Program-made: the position numbers and the translations under genes
In this document: positions 25,218 to 35,867 of the stretch, one piece after another
Position numbering within the stretch: position 1 is the first letter of the stretch
Layout of the letters: each line of letters starts with the position of its first letter
The notes under the pieces: model-generated
The model's input: the letters and a program-made list of their open reading frames with translations, nothing else
Told to the model about the DNA's origin: nothing
Databases searched by the model: none
NCBI RefSeq assembly: GCF_039539445.1
Contig: NZ_BAABDD010000004.1
Span: forward strand, 62,001 to 126,000
DNA length: 64,000 nt
DNA from: Salinactinospora qingdaonensis
Lineage (GTDB): Bacteria; Actinomycetota; Actinomycetes; Streptosporangiales; Streptosporangiaceae
Direction of reading: 5' to 3'

Positions 25218-26297
25218 ATGGGTTCGGTGCGCGTAGCCGTCGTGGGCGTCGGCAACTGTGCGGCCTCGCTCGTCCAGGGCGTCCACTATTACCGGGACGC
25301 CGATCCGCAAACCCGTGTACCCGGCCTGATGCACGTCCGTTTCGGGCAGTACCACGTGCGGGATGTGGAGTTCGTCGCAGCGTTTGACGTCGACGCCAAG
25401 AAGGTCGGTCAAGACCTCTCCGAGGCGATCAAAGCCAGCGAAAACAACACGATCACCCTGTGCGACGTGGCACCGACCGGCGTATCCGTGCAGCGCGGGC
25501 CGACGTTCGACGGTTTGGGCAAGTACTATCAGGAGACCATCGAGGAGTCCCCGGAAGATCCGGTGGATGTGGTCGCCGCTCTCAAGGACGCGCAGGTCGA
25601 CGTCTTGGTGTCGTATCTACCGGTGGGATCGGAGGAGGCCGACCGATTCTACGCCCAATGCGCGATCGACGCGGGTGTGGCGTTCGTCAACGCCCTTCCG
25701 GTGTTCATCGCCTCCGACCCCGAGTGGGCGGAGAGGTTCACGGCCGCCGGGGTGCCGATCGTGGGCGACGACATCAAGTCGCAGTTGGGCGCGACCATAA
25801 CGCACCGGGTCATGTCGAAGCTGTTCGAGGATCGCGGCGTCATCGTCGACCGCACCTACCAGCTCAACTTCGGCGGCAACATGGACTTCATGAACATGCT
25901 GGAACGCGAGCGGCTGGAGTCGAAGAAGATCTCCAAGACGCGGTCGGTGACCTCGCAGATCCCGCATGAGCTCAACGCCGGATCGGTCCACATCGGGCCG
26001 TCGGACCACGTGCCATGGCTGGACGACCGCAAGTGGGCCTACGTGCGGCTGGAGGGGCGCGCGTTCGGCGACGCTCCCGTCAACCTGGAGTACAAGCTAG
26101 AGGTGTGGGACTCCCCCAACTCCGCCGGCATCATCATCGACGCGATCCGGGCGGCCAAAATCGCCAAGGATCGGGGGATCGGCGGGCCTGTCCTGTCGGC
26201 CTCCTCCTACTTCATGAAGTCGCCGCCGGTGCAGTACTCCGACAGCGACGCCCATAACGCGGTGGAGAGGTTCATCGTCGGCGAAGCCGACCTCTGA
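25218..26297 (+). CDS. ino1: Inositol-3-phosphate synthase
   Basis: Converts glucose-6-phosphate to myo-inositol-1(3)-phosphate, the first step to phosphatidylinositol and mycothiol. The 359-aa protein shows the NAD-binding start VRVAVVGVGNCAASLVQGV, the GDDIKSQLGATITHR segment, NFGGNMDFMNM, and the SK-type catalytic lysines around ERLESKKISKT (about 235-245). Length fits the actinobacterial class, shorter than eukaryotic enzymes. GAAGGAGC precedes ATG. A GC-rich hairpin follows at 26391. Confidence 0.97.
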   Translation: MGSVRVAVVGVGNCAASLVQGVHYYRDADPQTRVPGLMHVRFGQYHVRDVEFVAAFDVDAKKVGQDLSEAIKASENNTITLCDVAPTGVSVQRGPTFDGLGKYYQETIEESPEDPVDVVAALKDAQVDVLVSYLPVGSEEADRFYAQCAIDAGVAFVNALPVFIASDPEWAERFTAAGVPIVGDDIKSQLGATITHRVMSKLFEDRGVIVDRTYQLNFGGNMDFMNMLERERLESKKISKTRSVTSQIPHELNAGSVHIGPSDHVPWLDDRKWAYVRLEGRAFGDAPVNLEYKLEVWDSPNSAGIIIDAIRAAKIAKDRGIGGPVLSASSYFMKSPPVQYSDSDAHNAVERFIVGEADL

Positions 26298-26390
26298 GGT
26301 CGTCTCTTAACCAGGATGGCGGCGTAACGGGGGAATCGCCGCACCACGGCCTTGGCCGGCTCACCAGCCACACCGGCCTACACGTGGCCA

Positions 26391-26423
26391 CCGCGGGGCC
26401 TCCCCACAGCCCGGGCCCCGCGG
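26391..26423 (+). terminator. Hairpin downstream of ino1
   Basis: CCGCGGGGCC and GGCCCCGCGG form a perfect 10-bp stem around 13 nt. It has no U-tract, and lies 94 bp after the ino1 stop. Confidence 0.5.
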
Positions 26424-26494
26424 CAATGCCGGTCGCTATGCTCATCGGGTACCTCTCCAGGCGCCCTGGAGGCCGAACGTCATAGGGACCGACG

Positions 26495-27238
26495 ATGCAC
26501 CCACCCCCCGACCCCCACCAGCCGCAGCAGTGGCCACCCCCATCTCCCCCGGGACCGCCTCCCCCACCCGGCCCGGGATATCCACCGGGCGGGCCACCGG
26601 GGTACCCCCCGCCCAAGGAACCTCCCGGGCCGCCAGCCCCCAAGCGCAACACCGGACTGGTGTTGCTGCTGGTCGTCCTGACGTTGGTGGTCATGCTGGT
26701 GGCCGCGGTGGTCGGGACGTGGCTGCTGTGGAGGGGGTCCGCTCCCGAGCCGGTCACGGCTCCCACTTCGGCCGAATCGCAACGCGACACCGAGCGGTCG
26801 CCGCCGGCTTCGTCCTCCCCCACAAGCGACGCGCCGCCCCCATCGGAGCCCGCGGAAGAGACGGGAAGCTACGCGGGCACGATCCCCGCCGCCGTCGCTG
26901 GGGACTGGACCGGCGAGATGACCCAGTACGGCCCCCAGGGCGAGGTCGTCAGTTCGTGGACGCTCACCCTGCACCTGCCCGAAGGTCAGCAGGAGGCGAG
27001 TGGAACCCTCGACATCGGAAACGGGGTATGCGAGTGGGAGATGACGGTCACCGAGGTGACAGACGGCGCGGTGAGCTACGACTACACGACCGTCTCCGAT
27101 CCCCAAGGCATCTGCGTGGCCGCCGGCCTGGTAACCACCAAGCTCGACGACTCCGGCGAACTGGCCACCAACGTCAAGGTGAGCTGGGGGACGGAAGGGA
27201 TGAGCACCGCCCAGGGCACCCTGGCGCGGGTCTCGTAG
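26495..27238 (+). CDS. Proline-rich single-pass surface protein, unknown function
   Basis: The 247-aa protein begins with a 50-residue Pro/Gly-rich cytoplasmic segment (PPGPPPPPGPGYPPGGPPG). One membrane helix follows (LVLLLVVLTLVVMLVAAVVG, about 55-76), then a Ser/Pro/Glu linker and a small extracellular beta-rich domain (about 125-247: AAVAGDWTGEMTQYGPQGEV, then GVCEWEMTVTEV, then DPQGICVAAG). Two Cys could form one disulfide. The GDWTG...W.L.L pattern suggests a lipocalin-like barrel. I recognise no named family. Confidence 0.75.
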   Translation: MHPPPDPHQPQQWPPPSPPGPPPPPGPGYPPGGPPGYPPPKEPPGPPAPKRNTGLVLLLVVLTLVVMLVAAVVGTWLLWRGSAPEPVTAPTSAESQRDTERSPPASSSPTSDAPPPSEPAEETGSYAGTIPAAVAGDWTGEMTQYGPQGEVVSSWTLTLHLPEGQQEASGTLDIGNGVCEWEMTVTEVTDGAVSYDYTTVSDPQGICVAAGLVTTKLDDSGELATNVKVSWGTEGMSTAQGTLARVS

Positions 27239-27247
27239 AGATGTCGT

Positions 27248-27291
27248 CCTGGCGTTTTGTCGCCCTGTCTCCAGAGTGACAAAACGCCAGG
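27248..27291. terminator. Long inverted repeat after the proline-rich protein gene
   Basis: 14-bp perfect arms CCTGGCGTTTTGTC (27248-27261) and GACAAAACGCCAGG (27278-27291) around 16 nt, starting 9 bp after the stop. Because the arms are AT-rich at the inner side, it could also be a regulatory site for the downstream secreted-protein gene. Confidence 0.6.
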
Positions 27292-27392
27292 CGAGCCGCC
27301 AGAACCGTACGTAAAGTGTTTATTCCATCACTTATAGCGGAATCCCAATCGCGTAAACACATAGTGTCCTCGTTCCGTGACACGGAGCCTCC

Positions 27393-27716
27393 ATGCGTGG
27401 TTGGGAGCGCCTCGCCGCCATGACGGCTGCGGCTGTACTGTCCTCCTCCCTGCTCGCTCCAGCGCCAGCCTCCGCGCTGGCCCTGACCTGCTGGACCGGC
27501 GTCCACCACAACAACGACCACCACGGTTTCGCCTTCTGTAGCAACGACACCAACCGCACGTACACGTTCCGCGTGGTAGTCGTCTGCGGTTGGGCACCCG
27601 ATGTAAAAGGCAACTGGGTAACGCTGCGACCGGGCCAAACCGGCCAGTCCGACGGGGTCTGCGCGTTCTACAGCACCGGAGTCGGCTCGGTTGGGGTCGA
27701 CGAACGGGCAGTGTGA
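27393..27716 (+). CDS. Small secreted protein with four cysteines
   Basis: The 107-aa precursor has a signal peptide (RLAAMTAAAVLSSSLLAPAP, cleavage likely after ASA/LA near 29-31). The mature part of about 77 aa has four Cys (in LTCWTG, AFCSND, VVVCGW and GVCAFYS) that could make two disulfides, and a His/Asn-rich loop (HHNNDHHG). GGAG lies 6 nt before ATG. Small beta-rich secreted proteins of this type are common in actinobacteria. The function of this one is not recognised. Confidence 0.7.
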   Translation: MRGWERLAAMTAAAVLSSSLLAPAPASALALTCWTGVHHNNDHHGFAFCSNDTNRTYTFRVVVVCGWAPDVKGNWVTLRPGQTGQSDGVCAFYSTGVGSVGVDERAV

Positions 27717-28058
27717 CCCCCGCGCTCCCCGACTCCCCCGAGCTTGTTGTGAGGGCGTGTTCCGCCCGTCCACGCACCAACGCCGCAGCCGACAACCGGA
27801 GGTGAGCCGGACGCTTGGGCCGGTCACCCCGGGCCCGCCACCGCGCCTCCTCACGCCGCCACGGCTGGCACCCGGCCCAGGAGTCTCACCGCCGTTGGGA
27901 GAAGGCAGGGCAGGCCGCGTGGCCAGGTACACCACTGACCGGTCACCCTCATAACCAGACCATCGCCCCCGCGACGACCGGATGAATCGGGGGAACAAGC
28001 GGCACTGGAACGTTGCCGAGACGGTCCCACCGGGTAGCGGGGCAGTGGAGGTGGGAAC
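27717..28058. other. Intergenic region
   Basis: About 340 bp of GC-rich DNA between the secreted-protein gene and the DCC-family gene. I see no gene, repeat or convincing terminator in it. Confidence 0.5.
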
Positions 28059-28466
28059 GTGACAGAGGTAGCGCCGACCCTGATCTACGACGGCGACTGT
28101 GGGTTTTGCACCCGCAGTGCCCGCCAGGTCGAACGGCTTCCCGTGCGCGTGCGGCTGGCACCGTGGCAGACCAGCGACCTCGCCGCGCTGGGCATCCCCG
28201 AGGAACGCGCCCGGCGCGAGGTGGTGTGGGTCGAACGGCCCGGCCCGGTGCGCGGCGGCGCCGCGGCCGTCGCCGAACTGTTCAAGCACTGCCGCGGCCC
28301 GTGGCGCCTGGTCGGGATCGCGATGACGCTACCGCTGATCCGCACGCTGGCCGCCTGGGTGTACCGGCTGGCCGCGCAGAACCGGCACCGGCTGCCCGGC
28401 AGCACTCCGGCGTGCCAACTCCCCGCTGAGCAGCGCCCCGGAGCCGGCGGCGGCCGGCCACGGTGA
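28059..28466 (+). CDS. DCC family thiol-disulfide oxidoreductase-like protein (DUF393)
   Basis: The 135-aa protein starts with the family hallmark LIYDGDCGFCTRSARQ (about 8-23). DGDCGFC carries the C-x-x-C of a thioredoxin-like fold, and WQTSDLAALGI follows. GTG 28059 is the start. The family is proposed to act in thiol-disulfide exchange, but partners are unknown. No operon partner is visible. Confidence 0.85.
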   Translation: MTEVAPTLIYDGDCGFCTRSARQVERLPVRVRLAPWQTSDLAALGIPEERARREVVWVERPGPVRGGAAAVAELFKHCRGPWRLVGIAMTLPLIRTLAAWVYRLAAQNRHRLPGSTPACQLPAEQRPGAGGGRPR

Positions 28467-28512
28467 GCCGACGCGCCGTTGGCTACGGCACCGCACTCTT
28501 GGGATTGCCCCC

Positions 28513-28553
28513 CTAAGCTGCCGAGATCGCGAAGCGATCGAGGCACGAGCGAA
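28513..28553 (-). repeat. Dispersed hairpin repeat, copy R5
   Basis: On the minus strand the core CCTCGATCGCTTCGCGATCT is identical to R1 and R2, with flanks GCTCGTG and CGGCAGCTT. It is the only copy more than 15 kb from another one. Confidence 0.8.
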
Positions 28554-28641
28554 CAGGCGGCCCCAACACCACGCGCCGCCCCCTCACCTCTTCGAAAAAC
28601 AGCGCGTAGCAGCGAACCCGGCGGCCGGCAGGTCGGTGAGG

Positions 28642-28688
28642 CGTCATGTCGACACGGCGCCACTACGCCGGGAAATGTCGACATGACG
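28642..28688. repeat. Inverted pair of CATGTCGACA sites with inner stem
   Basis: 13-bp perfect arms CGTCATGTCGACA (28642-28654) and TGTCGACATGACG (28676-28688) enclose a second stem CGGCG/CGCCG. It starts 42 bp beyond the acyl-CoA dehydrogenase stop and may be its terminator. The arms belong to a motif family also found at 35029, 35825 and 37520. Confidence 0.7.
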
Positions 28689-28729
28689 GCATCCCGCTTC
28701 CCGGGCGGGGATTCCCTCCCCGGGAGGCG

Positions 28730-30529
28730 TCAGAACCAGCTCTCGGCCATGTCGAGGGTGGTGCGGTCGAGACTGGCCAACAGGTCGAGTTGCGGGCCGG
28801 TGCGCGGCAGTTCGTGGCGGAAGAAGAAGCGGGCGGCCTGGCGCTTGCCGTCGTAGAAGTCGCCTTCCTTGCCGTGGGCGGCCAGCAACTGCTCCAGCCA
28901 GATCCAGGCCACGACCACGTGGCCGACGGCCTCCAGGTACACGCTGGCGTTGGCCAGCGCGGCCTCGGTGTCACCGTAGCCCCACACCTGGGTGGTGACG
29001 GTAACGACCCGGTCGATGGCCGCCTGTAGCCGTTCGCCCAGTTCGGCGGGCTCGTCGCCGGCCTTGCGCGCCTGTTCCACCGTGGTACCGATGCGCTCGG
29101 CCAGCAGCGCCAGTCCCGCCCCGTCGCGCATGGTGACCTTGCGGCCGAGCAGGTCCAACCCCTGGATGCCGTATGTGCCCTCGTGGATCGGGTTGAGCCG
29201 ATTGTCGCGGTAGTGCTGCTCCACGTCGTACTCGCGGGTGTAGCCGTAGCCACCGTGCACCTGGATGGCCAGGTTGTTGGCCTCCAGGCACCACTGTGAG
29301 GGCCAACTCTTGACGATGGGGGTGAGCACGTCCAGCAGCAGCCGTGCCTGCGCACGCTCGTCCTCGGACTCGGCGCTCTTTTGCTCGTCGAGCAGTCGGC
29401 CGCAGTAGAGGACGAGCGCCAGCGCCCCTTCCACGTAGCTCTTCTGGGCGAGCAGCATCCGTTTGACGTCGGCGTGCTGGATAATCGGCACCTGGGGCGA
29501 CCGGGGGTTCTTGTCGCCGACGGGACGCCCCTGCGGCCGTTCTTTGGCGTAGGCCAACGATTTGAGGTAGCCGGTGTAACCCAACGCCATAGCCCCCGCC
29601 CCGACCTCAACTCGAGCCGAGTTCATCATGTGGAACATGTAGCTCAACCCTTGGTGGGGGGCACCGACGAGGTAGCCGACCGCTCCGGGACGGCCGTCGG
29701 GGCAGTGGCTGCCCTCGCCGAAGTTGAGCAGTGTATTGGTGGTGCCGCGGTAGCCCATCTTGTGGTTGAGCCCGGCGAGGACGACGTCGTTGCGTTGCCC
29801 GAGGCTGCCATCGTCGTTGACCAGGATCTTGGGGACGATGAAGAGGGAGATGCCCTTCACGCCGGGCGGTCCGCCGGGGATCTTGGCCAACACGAGGTGG
29901 ACGATGTTCTCGGACAGTTCGTGGTCGCCGGCTGAGATCCACATCTTGTTGCCGAAGAGCCGGTAGGTGCCGTCTTCTTGCGGTTCGGCGCGGGTGGTGA
30001 TGTCGGCCAGCGAGCTACCGGCTTGGGGTTCGGACAGGCACATGGTGCCGAAGAAACGCCCCTCCACCATGGGCCGTACCCAGGTGTCGATCTGCTCGGG
30101 CGAGCCGTTGGCGAGCAGCAGGTTGGCGTTGCCCACGGTGAGGAACGGATAGGCCGCCGTCGCGATGTTGGCGGCCTTGAACCAGGCCGCGCACGCGCTG
30201 GCCACCATGTGCGGCAGTTGCATGCCGCCGACCGATTCGTCCATGCCGCCGGCGAGCAGTCCGGTCTCGGCGAAGACTTCCAGTGCCGCTTTGACCTGGG
30301 GCGGTTGGTGGACCCGCTGGCCGTCGAAGGTCGGCTCGTGGGCGTCGCTGTACTTGTTGTGCGGGGCGAAATGGTCGGTCGCCACCTGCTGCGCCAGGTC
30401 GAGAACGGCGTCGAAGATCTCGCGGGAGTGCTCGGCGTAGCGCGGACGCTGGGTGAGCGCTTCGACATCGAGCCACTCGTAGAGCAGGAAACGCAGGTCG
30501 TGGGGGGAAAGGAGGAGGGACGACGACAC
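28730..30529 (-). CDS. Acyl-CoA dehydrogenase
   Basis: FAD-dependent oxidation of an acyl-CoA. The 599-aa protein has an N-terminal helical domain with the GGMDESVGGMQLP segment. The FAD/substrate sheet motifs are MCLSEPQAGSSLADITTRA (about 163-181) and KMWISAGDHEL, and the C-terminal helical domain has QVHGGYGYTREYDVEQHYRD (about 415-435). An extra C-terminal region of about 130 aa makes it longer than the standard 380-aa class, as in FadE5-like long enzymes. A TetR-type palindrome lies 45 bp upstream, suggesting repression relieved by acyl-CoA. Chain-length specificity is unknown. Confidence 0.92.
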   Translation of the reverse strand: MSSSLLLSPHDLRFLLYEWLDVEALTQRPRYAEHSREIFDAVLDLAQQVATDHFAPHNKYSDAHEPTFDGQRVHQPPQVKAALEVFAETGLLAGGMDESVGGMQLPHMVASACAAWFKAANIATAAYPFLTVGNANLLLANGSPEQIDTWVRPMVEGRFFGTMCLSEPQAGSSLADITTRAEPQEDGTYRLFGNKMWISAGDHELSENIVHLVLAKIPGGPPGVKGISLFIVPKILVNDDGSLGQRNDVVLAGLNHKMGYRGTTNTLLNFGEGSHCPDGRPGAVGYLVGAPHQGLSYMFHMMNSARVEVGAGAMALGYTGYLKSLAYAKERPQGRPVGDKNPRSPQVPIIQHADVKRMLLAQKSYVEGALALVLYCGRLLDEQKSAESEDERAQARLLLDVLTPIVKSWPSQWCLEANNLAIQVHGGYGYTREYDVEQHYRDNRLNPIHEGTYGIQGLDLLGRKVTMRDGAGLALLAERIGTTVEQARKAGDEPAELGERLQAAIDRVVTVTTQVWGYGDTEAALANASVYLEAVGHVVVAWIWLEQLLAAHGKEGDFYDGKRQAARFFFRHELPRTGPQLDLLASLDRTTLDMAESWF

Positions 30530-30573
30530 AGGACTCCTCTCGGGATACGAGCTGGATGCTCGACGTCGACAAT

Positions 30574-30591
30574 ATACCGACTAGTCAGTAT
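30574..30591. promoter_or_regulatory. Candidate TetR-type operator upstream of the acyl-CoA dehydrogenase gene
   Basis: ATACCGACTAGTCAGTAT is palindromic except at one symmetric pair (centre GACTAGTC). It lies 45 bp upstream of the start codon. The TACCGACNNGTCGGTA class of sites is typical for TetR regulators of fatty-acid genes in actinobacteria. The regulator is not in the window. Confidence 0.55.
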
Positions 30592-31133
30592 GGCACTATG
30601 AGTCGCCTCCTCCCAGCCGGGGGCCGATCGAACCGGTCAGCAGCAAGGCCACGCTCGAAGCGCGGCGCACGGCCCCTTCCGTCACCGCCCTCTCGCCCCA
30701 GCGTCGCCGAAGGGGGATGGCCCCGCCACGAGAGGAATGGTGTGCGGCCACCTCAACGGGGAGCTACATTGCTCGCTTCGGGAAACCGGTGGCGCGGAGG
30801 GGGTTCCTACTCAAGAAACGCTAGATCACATGCTCGATGGATGGACTAAGCACCCTGTTCTCGCCGGAGAGCGCCACCGGCGAGGAGCGGCCGATGCACA
30901 GGGGAACGTGGCCCCATATCCTCACGACAGGAGCTAAAAGCAAACTTTCGCCGGGCAATAAGCGGTCACTGGCACGAATTGTCCCGATCGACGAGCGACA
31001 ACGCACCTCGGAACACGTCCGAGGAGGCCTCTCCCTCGAACGCTGTTTCCGGCCGGGCCGCGATCCGACGACGCGGGTTACGGCGGCCCGGAAAACACGC
31101 GATCGAACGGGAAAGGCAGTGGTGACTCACGCC

Positions 31134-31176
31134 GTCGGCAGCGGTCCCGGTCGCTGCGGCCGGGACCGCTGCCGAC
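31134..31176 (-). terminator. Terminator-like stem-loop after dnaE
   Basis: Perfect 17-bp arms (31134-31150 and 31160-31176) around a 9-nt loop, 29 bp beyond the dnaE stop. GC-rich with no clear U-tract. Confidence 0.7.
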
Positions 31177-31204
31177 GCGCCGTTCACCGTGCGGCGCGCT
31201 CGCG

Positions 31205-34771
<3,567 letters not shown>

Positions 34772-34904
34772 GACGCGGATACTCCCGTGCGACTCGTGGG
34801 ACTGATGGTGTGGCACGAGCCTATGACGGTTACAGCAGTGGTGCCGTACTTTCCACTATCGCCGCAGCGACCGGCGGGGTTCAAGCACCATCAGGGAACC
34901 TCGT

Positions 34905-34918
34905 GTTTCGCGTGAAAC
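34905..34918. other. parS-like site (one mismatch)
   Basis: GTTTCGCGTGAAAC differs from the parS consensus at one central base. It lies upstream of dnaE, 12 kb from the main parS group. Confidence 0.5.
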
Positions 34919-35028
34919 AACCGGCCACGGGTTGGCCGTACCCCCGATACCAGCGACGATCCGGCGATCCAAGCGGGAAGGCGACCGGCAAGACCACCGC
35001 GGCGGGAGGCTGCTCACACCCGTCCCAC

Positions 35029-35057
35029 GCCACACCCCGACATGTCGACAAGGCGCT
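35029..35057 (+). repeat. 29-bp direct repeat, left of the toxin-antitoxin pair
   Basis: Identical over 29 bp to 35825-35853. It contains CGACATGTCGACAAGGCGCT and begins GCCACACCC. Similarity continues a few bases further (TGCGGTC versus GGCGGTC). Confidence 0.9.
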
Positions 35058-35122
35058 TTGCGGTCAGCAGCCACGTCAACTCCCCACAAGGCACCCTTCG
35101 CCGGTCTTTACAGGGCAAACTC

Positions 35123-35542
35123 TTAGGCAACGGAGTCGGCCTCGTGGAATGTGCGCAGCACAGCAGCGATAGCGGCAACCTCGTCGAGGTTGCCAGTGCT
35201 GACATCCAGGACAAACCGCTCCGCCCGATCCTCCTCAAGTGGCTCTAGCAACGGAAAACCGTTGACCTCCAAAAAAGTGGCCGCACAGTTCCAAGCGGCG
35301 CGCTTGTTGCCGTCGACGAAGACGTGGTTGCGCGCCAGGGAATGCATAAGAGCCGCGGCTTTCTCAAAAAGACCGGGATAGTGCTCAACGCCGAAGAACG
35401 AAGAGCGCGGACGATGGGCCGCGCTCTCTAGCAAACCATAGTCCCGGATCTCTGCGTCGCCTTGCCCTCTCTGGCGTAGGCTCACACTGGTGATGTCGAC
35501 GACCAACTGCGCCGTCAGATAGATGACGGGGGCAGCGGTCAT
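35123..35542 (-). CDS. Doc-type Fic-fold toxin
   Basis: The 139-aa protein has the short Fic/Doc layout with the signature HVFVDGNKRAA (about 73-83, catalytic His73), plus an N-terminal YLTAQLVVDI segment and a YGLLESAAHRP loop typical of death-on-curing toxins. Such toxins phosphorylate or AMPylate translation factors such as EF-Tu. Its ATG directly follows the stop of the antitoxin gene (TAG then ATG). The pair is framed by 29-bp direct repeats. Confidence 0.88.
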   Translation of the reverse strand: MTAAPVIYLTAQLVVDITSVSLRQRGQGDAEIRDYGLLESAAHRPRSSFFGVEHYPGLFEKAAALMHSLARNHVFVDGNKRAAWNCAATFLEVNGFPLLEPLEEDRAERFVLDVSTGNLDEVAAIAAVLRTFHEADSVA

Positions 35543-35737
35543 CTACTGAGCGAGCCTCTCGTTCAGCCCTGAAGATATGCGCGCGACCCGGGCCGCAGCT
35601 TCCATGACGCGCCGATGATGGATGCTGGACAAGATGCTGTCATGAGCCAGCCTCTTGACGCTGGTTCCCTCCGCCCTGGCTGCTTGGCGGAGCTGCTCCA
35701 TCTCTTCTTCAGAGAAGTCGATGTTGAGCGCAGGCAC
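35543..35737 (-). CDS. Antitoxin of the Doc-type module
   Basis: The 64-aa protein (after the start: PALNIDFSEEEMEQLRQAAR) has a ribbon-helix-helix-like N-terminal half (LNIDFSEEEMEQLRQAARAE, GTSVKRLAHDSIL) and a helical C-terminal tail (VMEAAARVARISSGLNERLA) that would dock on the toxin. GTG 35737 is preferred because GAGGTG lies 6-7 nt upstream; an ATG at 35752 has no binding site. It is expected to repress the operon, and a TATACT-like -10 lies just upstream at about 35775. Confidence 0.75.
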   Translation of the reverse strand: MPALNIDFSEEEMEQLRQAARAEGTSVKRLAHDSILSSIHHRRVMEAAARVARISSGLNERLAQ

Positions 35738-35824
35738 CCTCAACCACCTCATTCGGCACCGGATTTGGTACCAGTATATAGCCGAGCGCAGGTCGCGGCC
35801 TTCCGGCCACAGGCAGGTGAGACC

Positions 35825-35853
35825 GCCACACCCCGACATGTCGACAAGGCGCT
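35825..35853 (+). repeat. 29-bp direct repeat, right of the toxin-antitoxin pair
   Basis: Exact copy of 35029-35057, in the same orientation. It lies between the antitoxin promoter and the 3' end of the CCA-adding enzyme gene. Confidence 0.9.
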
Positions 35854-35867
35854 ATGGCGGTCGGGCG

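Larger units (their letters stand above)
30530..31204. other. Intergenic region between acyl-CoA dehydrogenase and dnaE
   Basis: Apart from the operator at 30574 and the dnaE terminator at 31134, I see no supported feature in these 670 bp. GC is lower at 30840-30990. Confidence 0.5.
34772..35122. other. Intergenic region upstream of dnaE
   Basis: It contains a parS-like site (34905) and the left copy of a 29-bp direct repeat (35029). No gene is seen. Confidence 0.5.

Noticed and set aside
28642..28688. Possible CRISPR-like or IS terminal repeat
   Set aside because: Only two arms, inverted, without spacers or a transposase; treated as a stem-loop and motif family.
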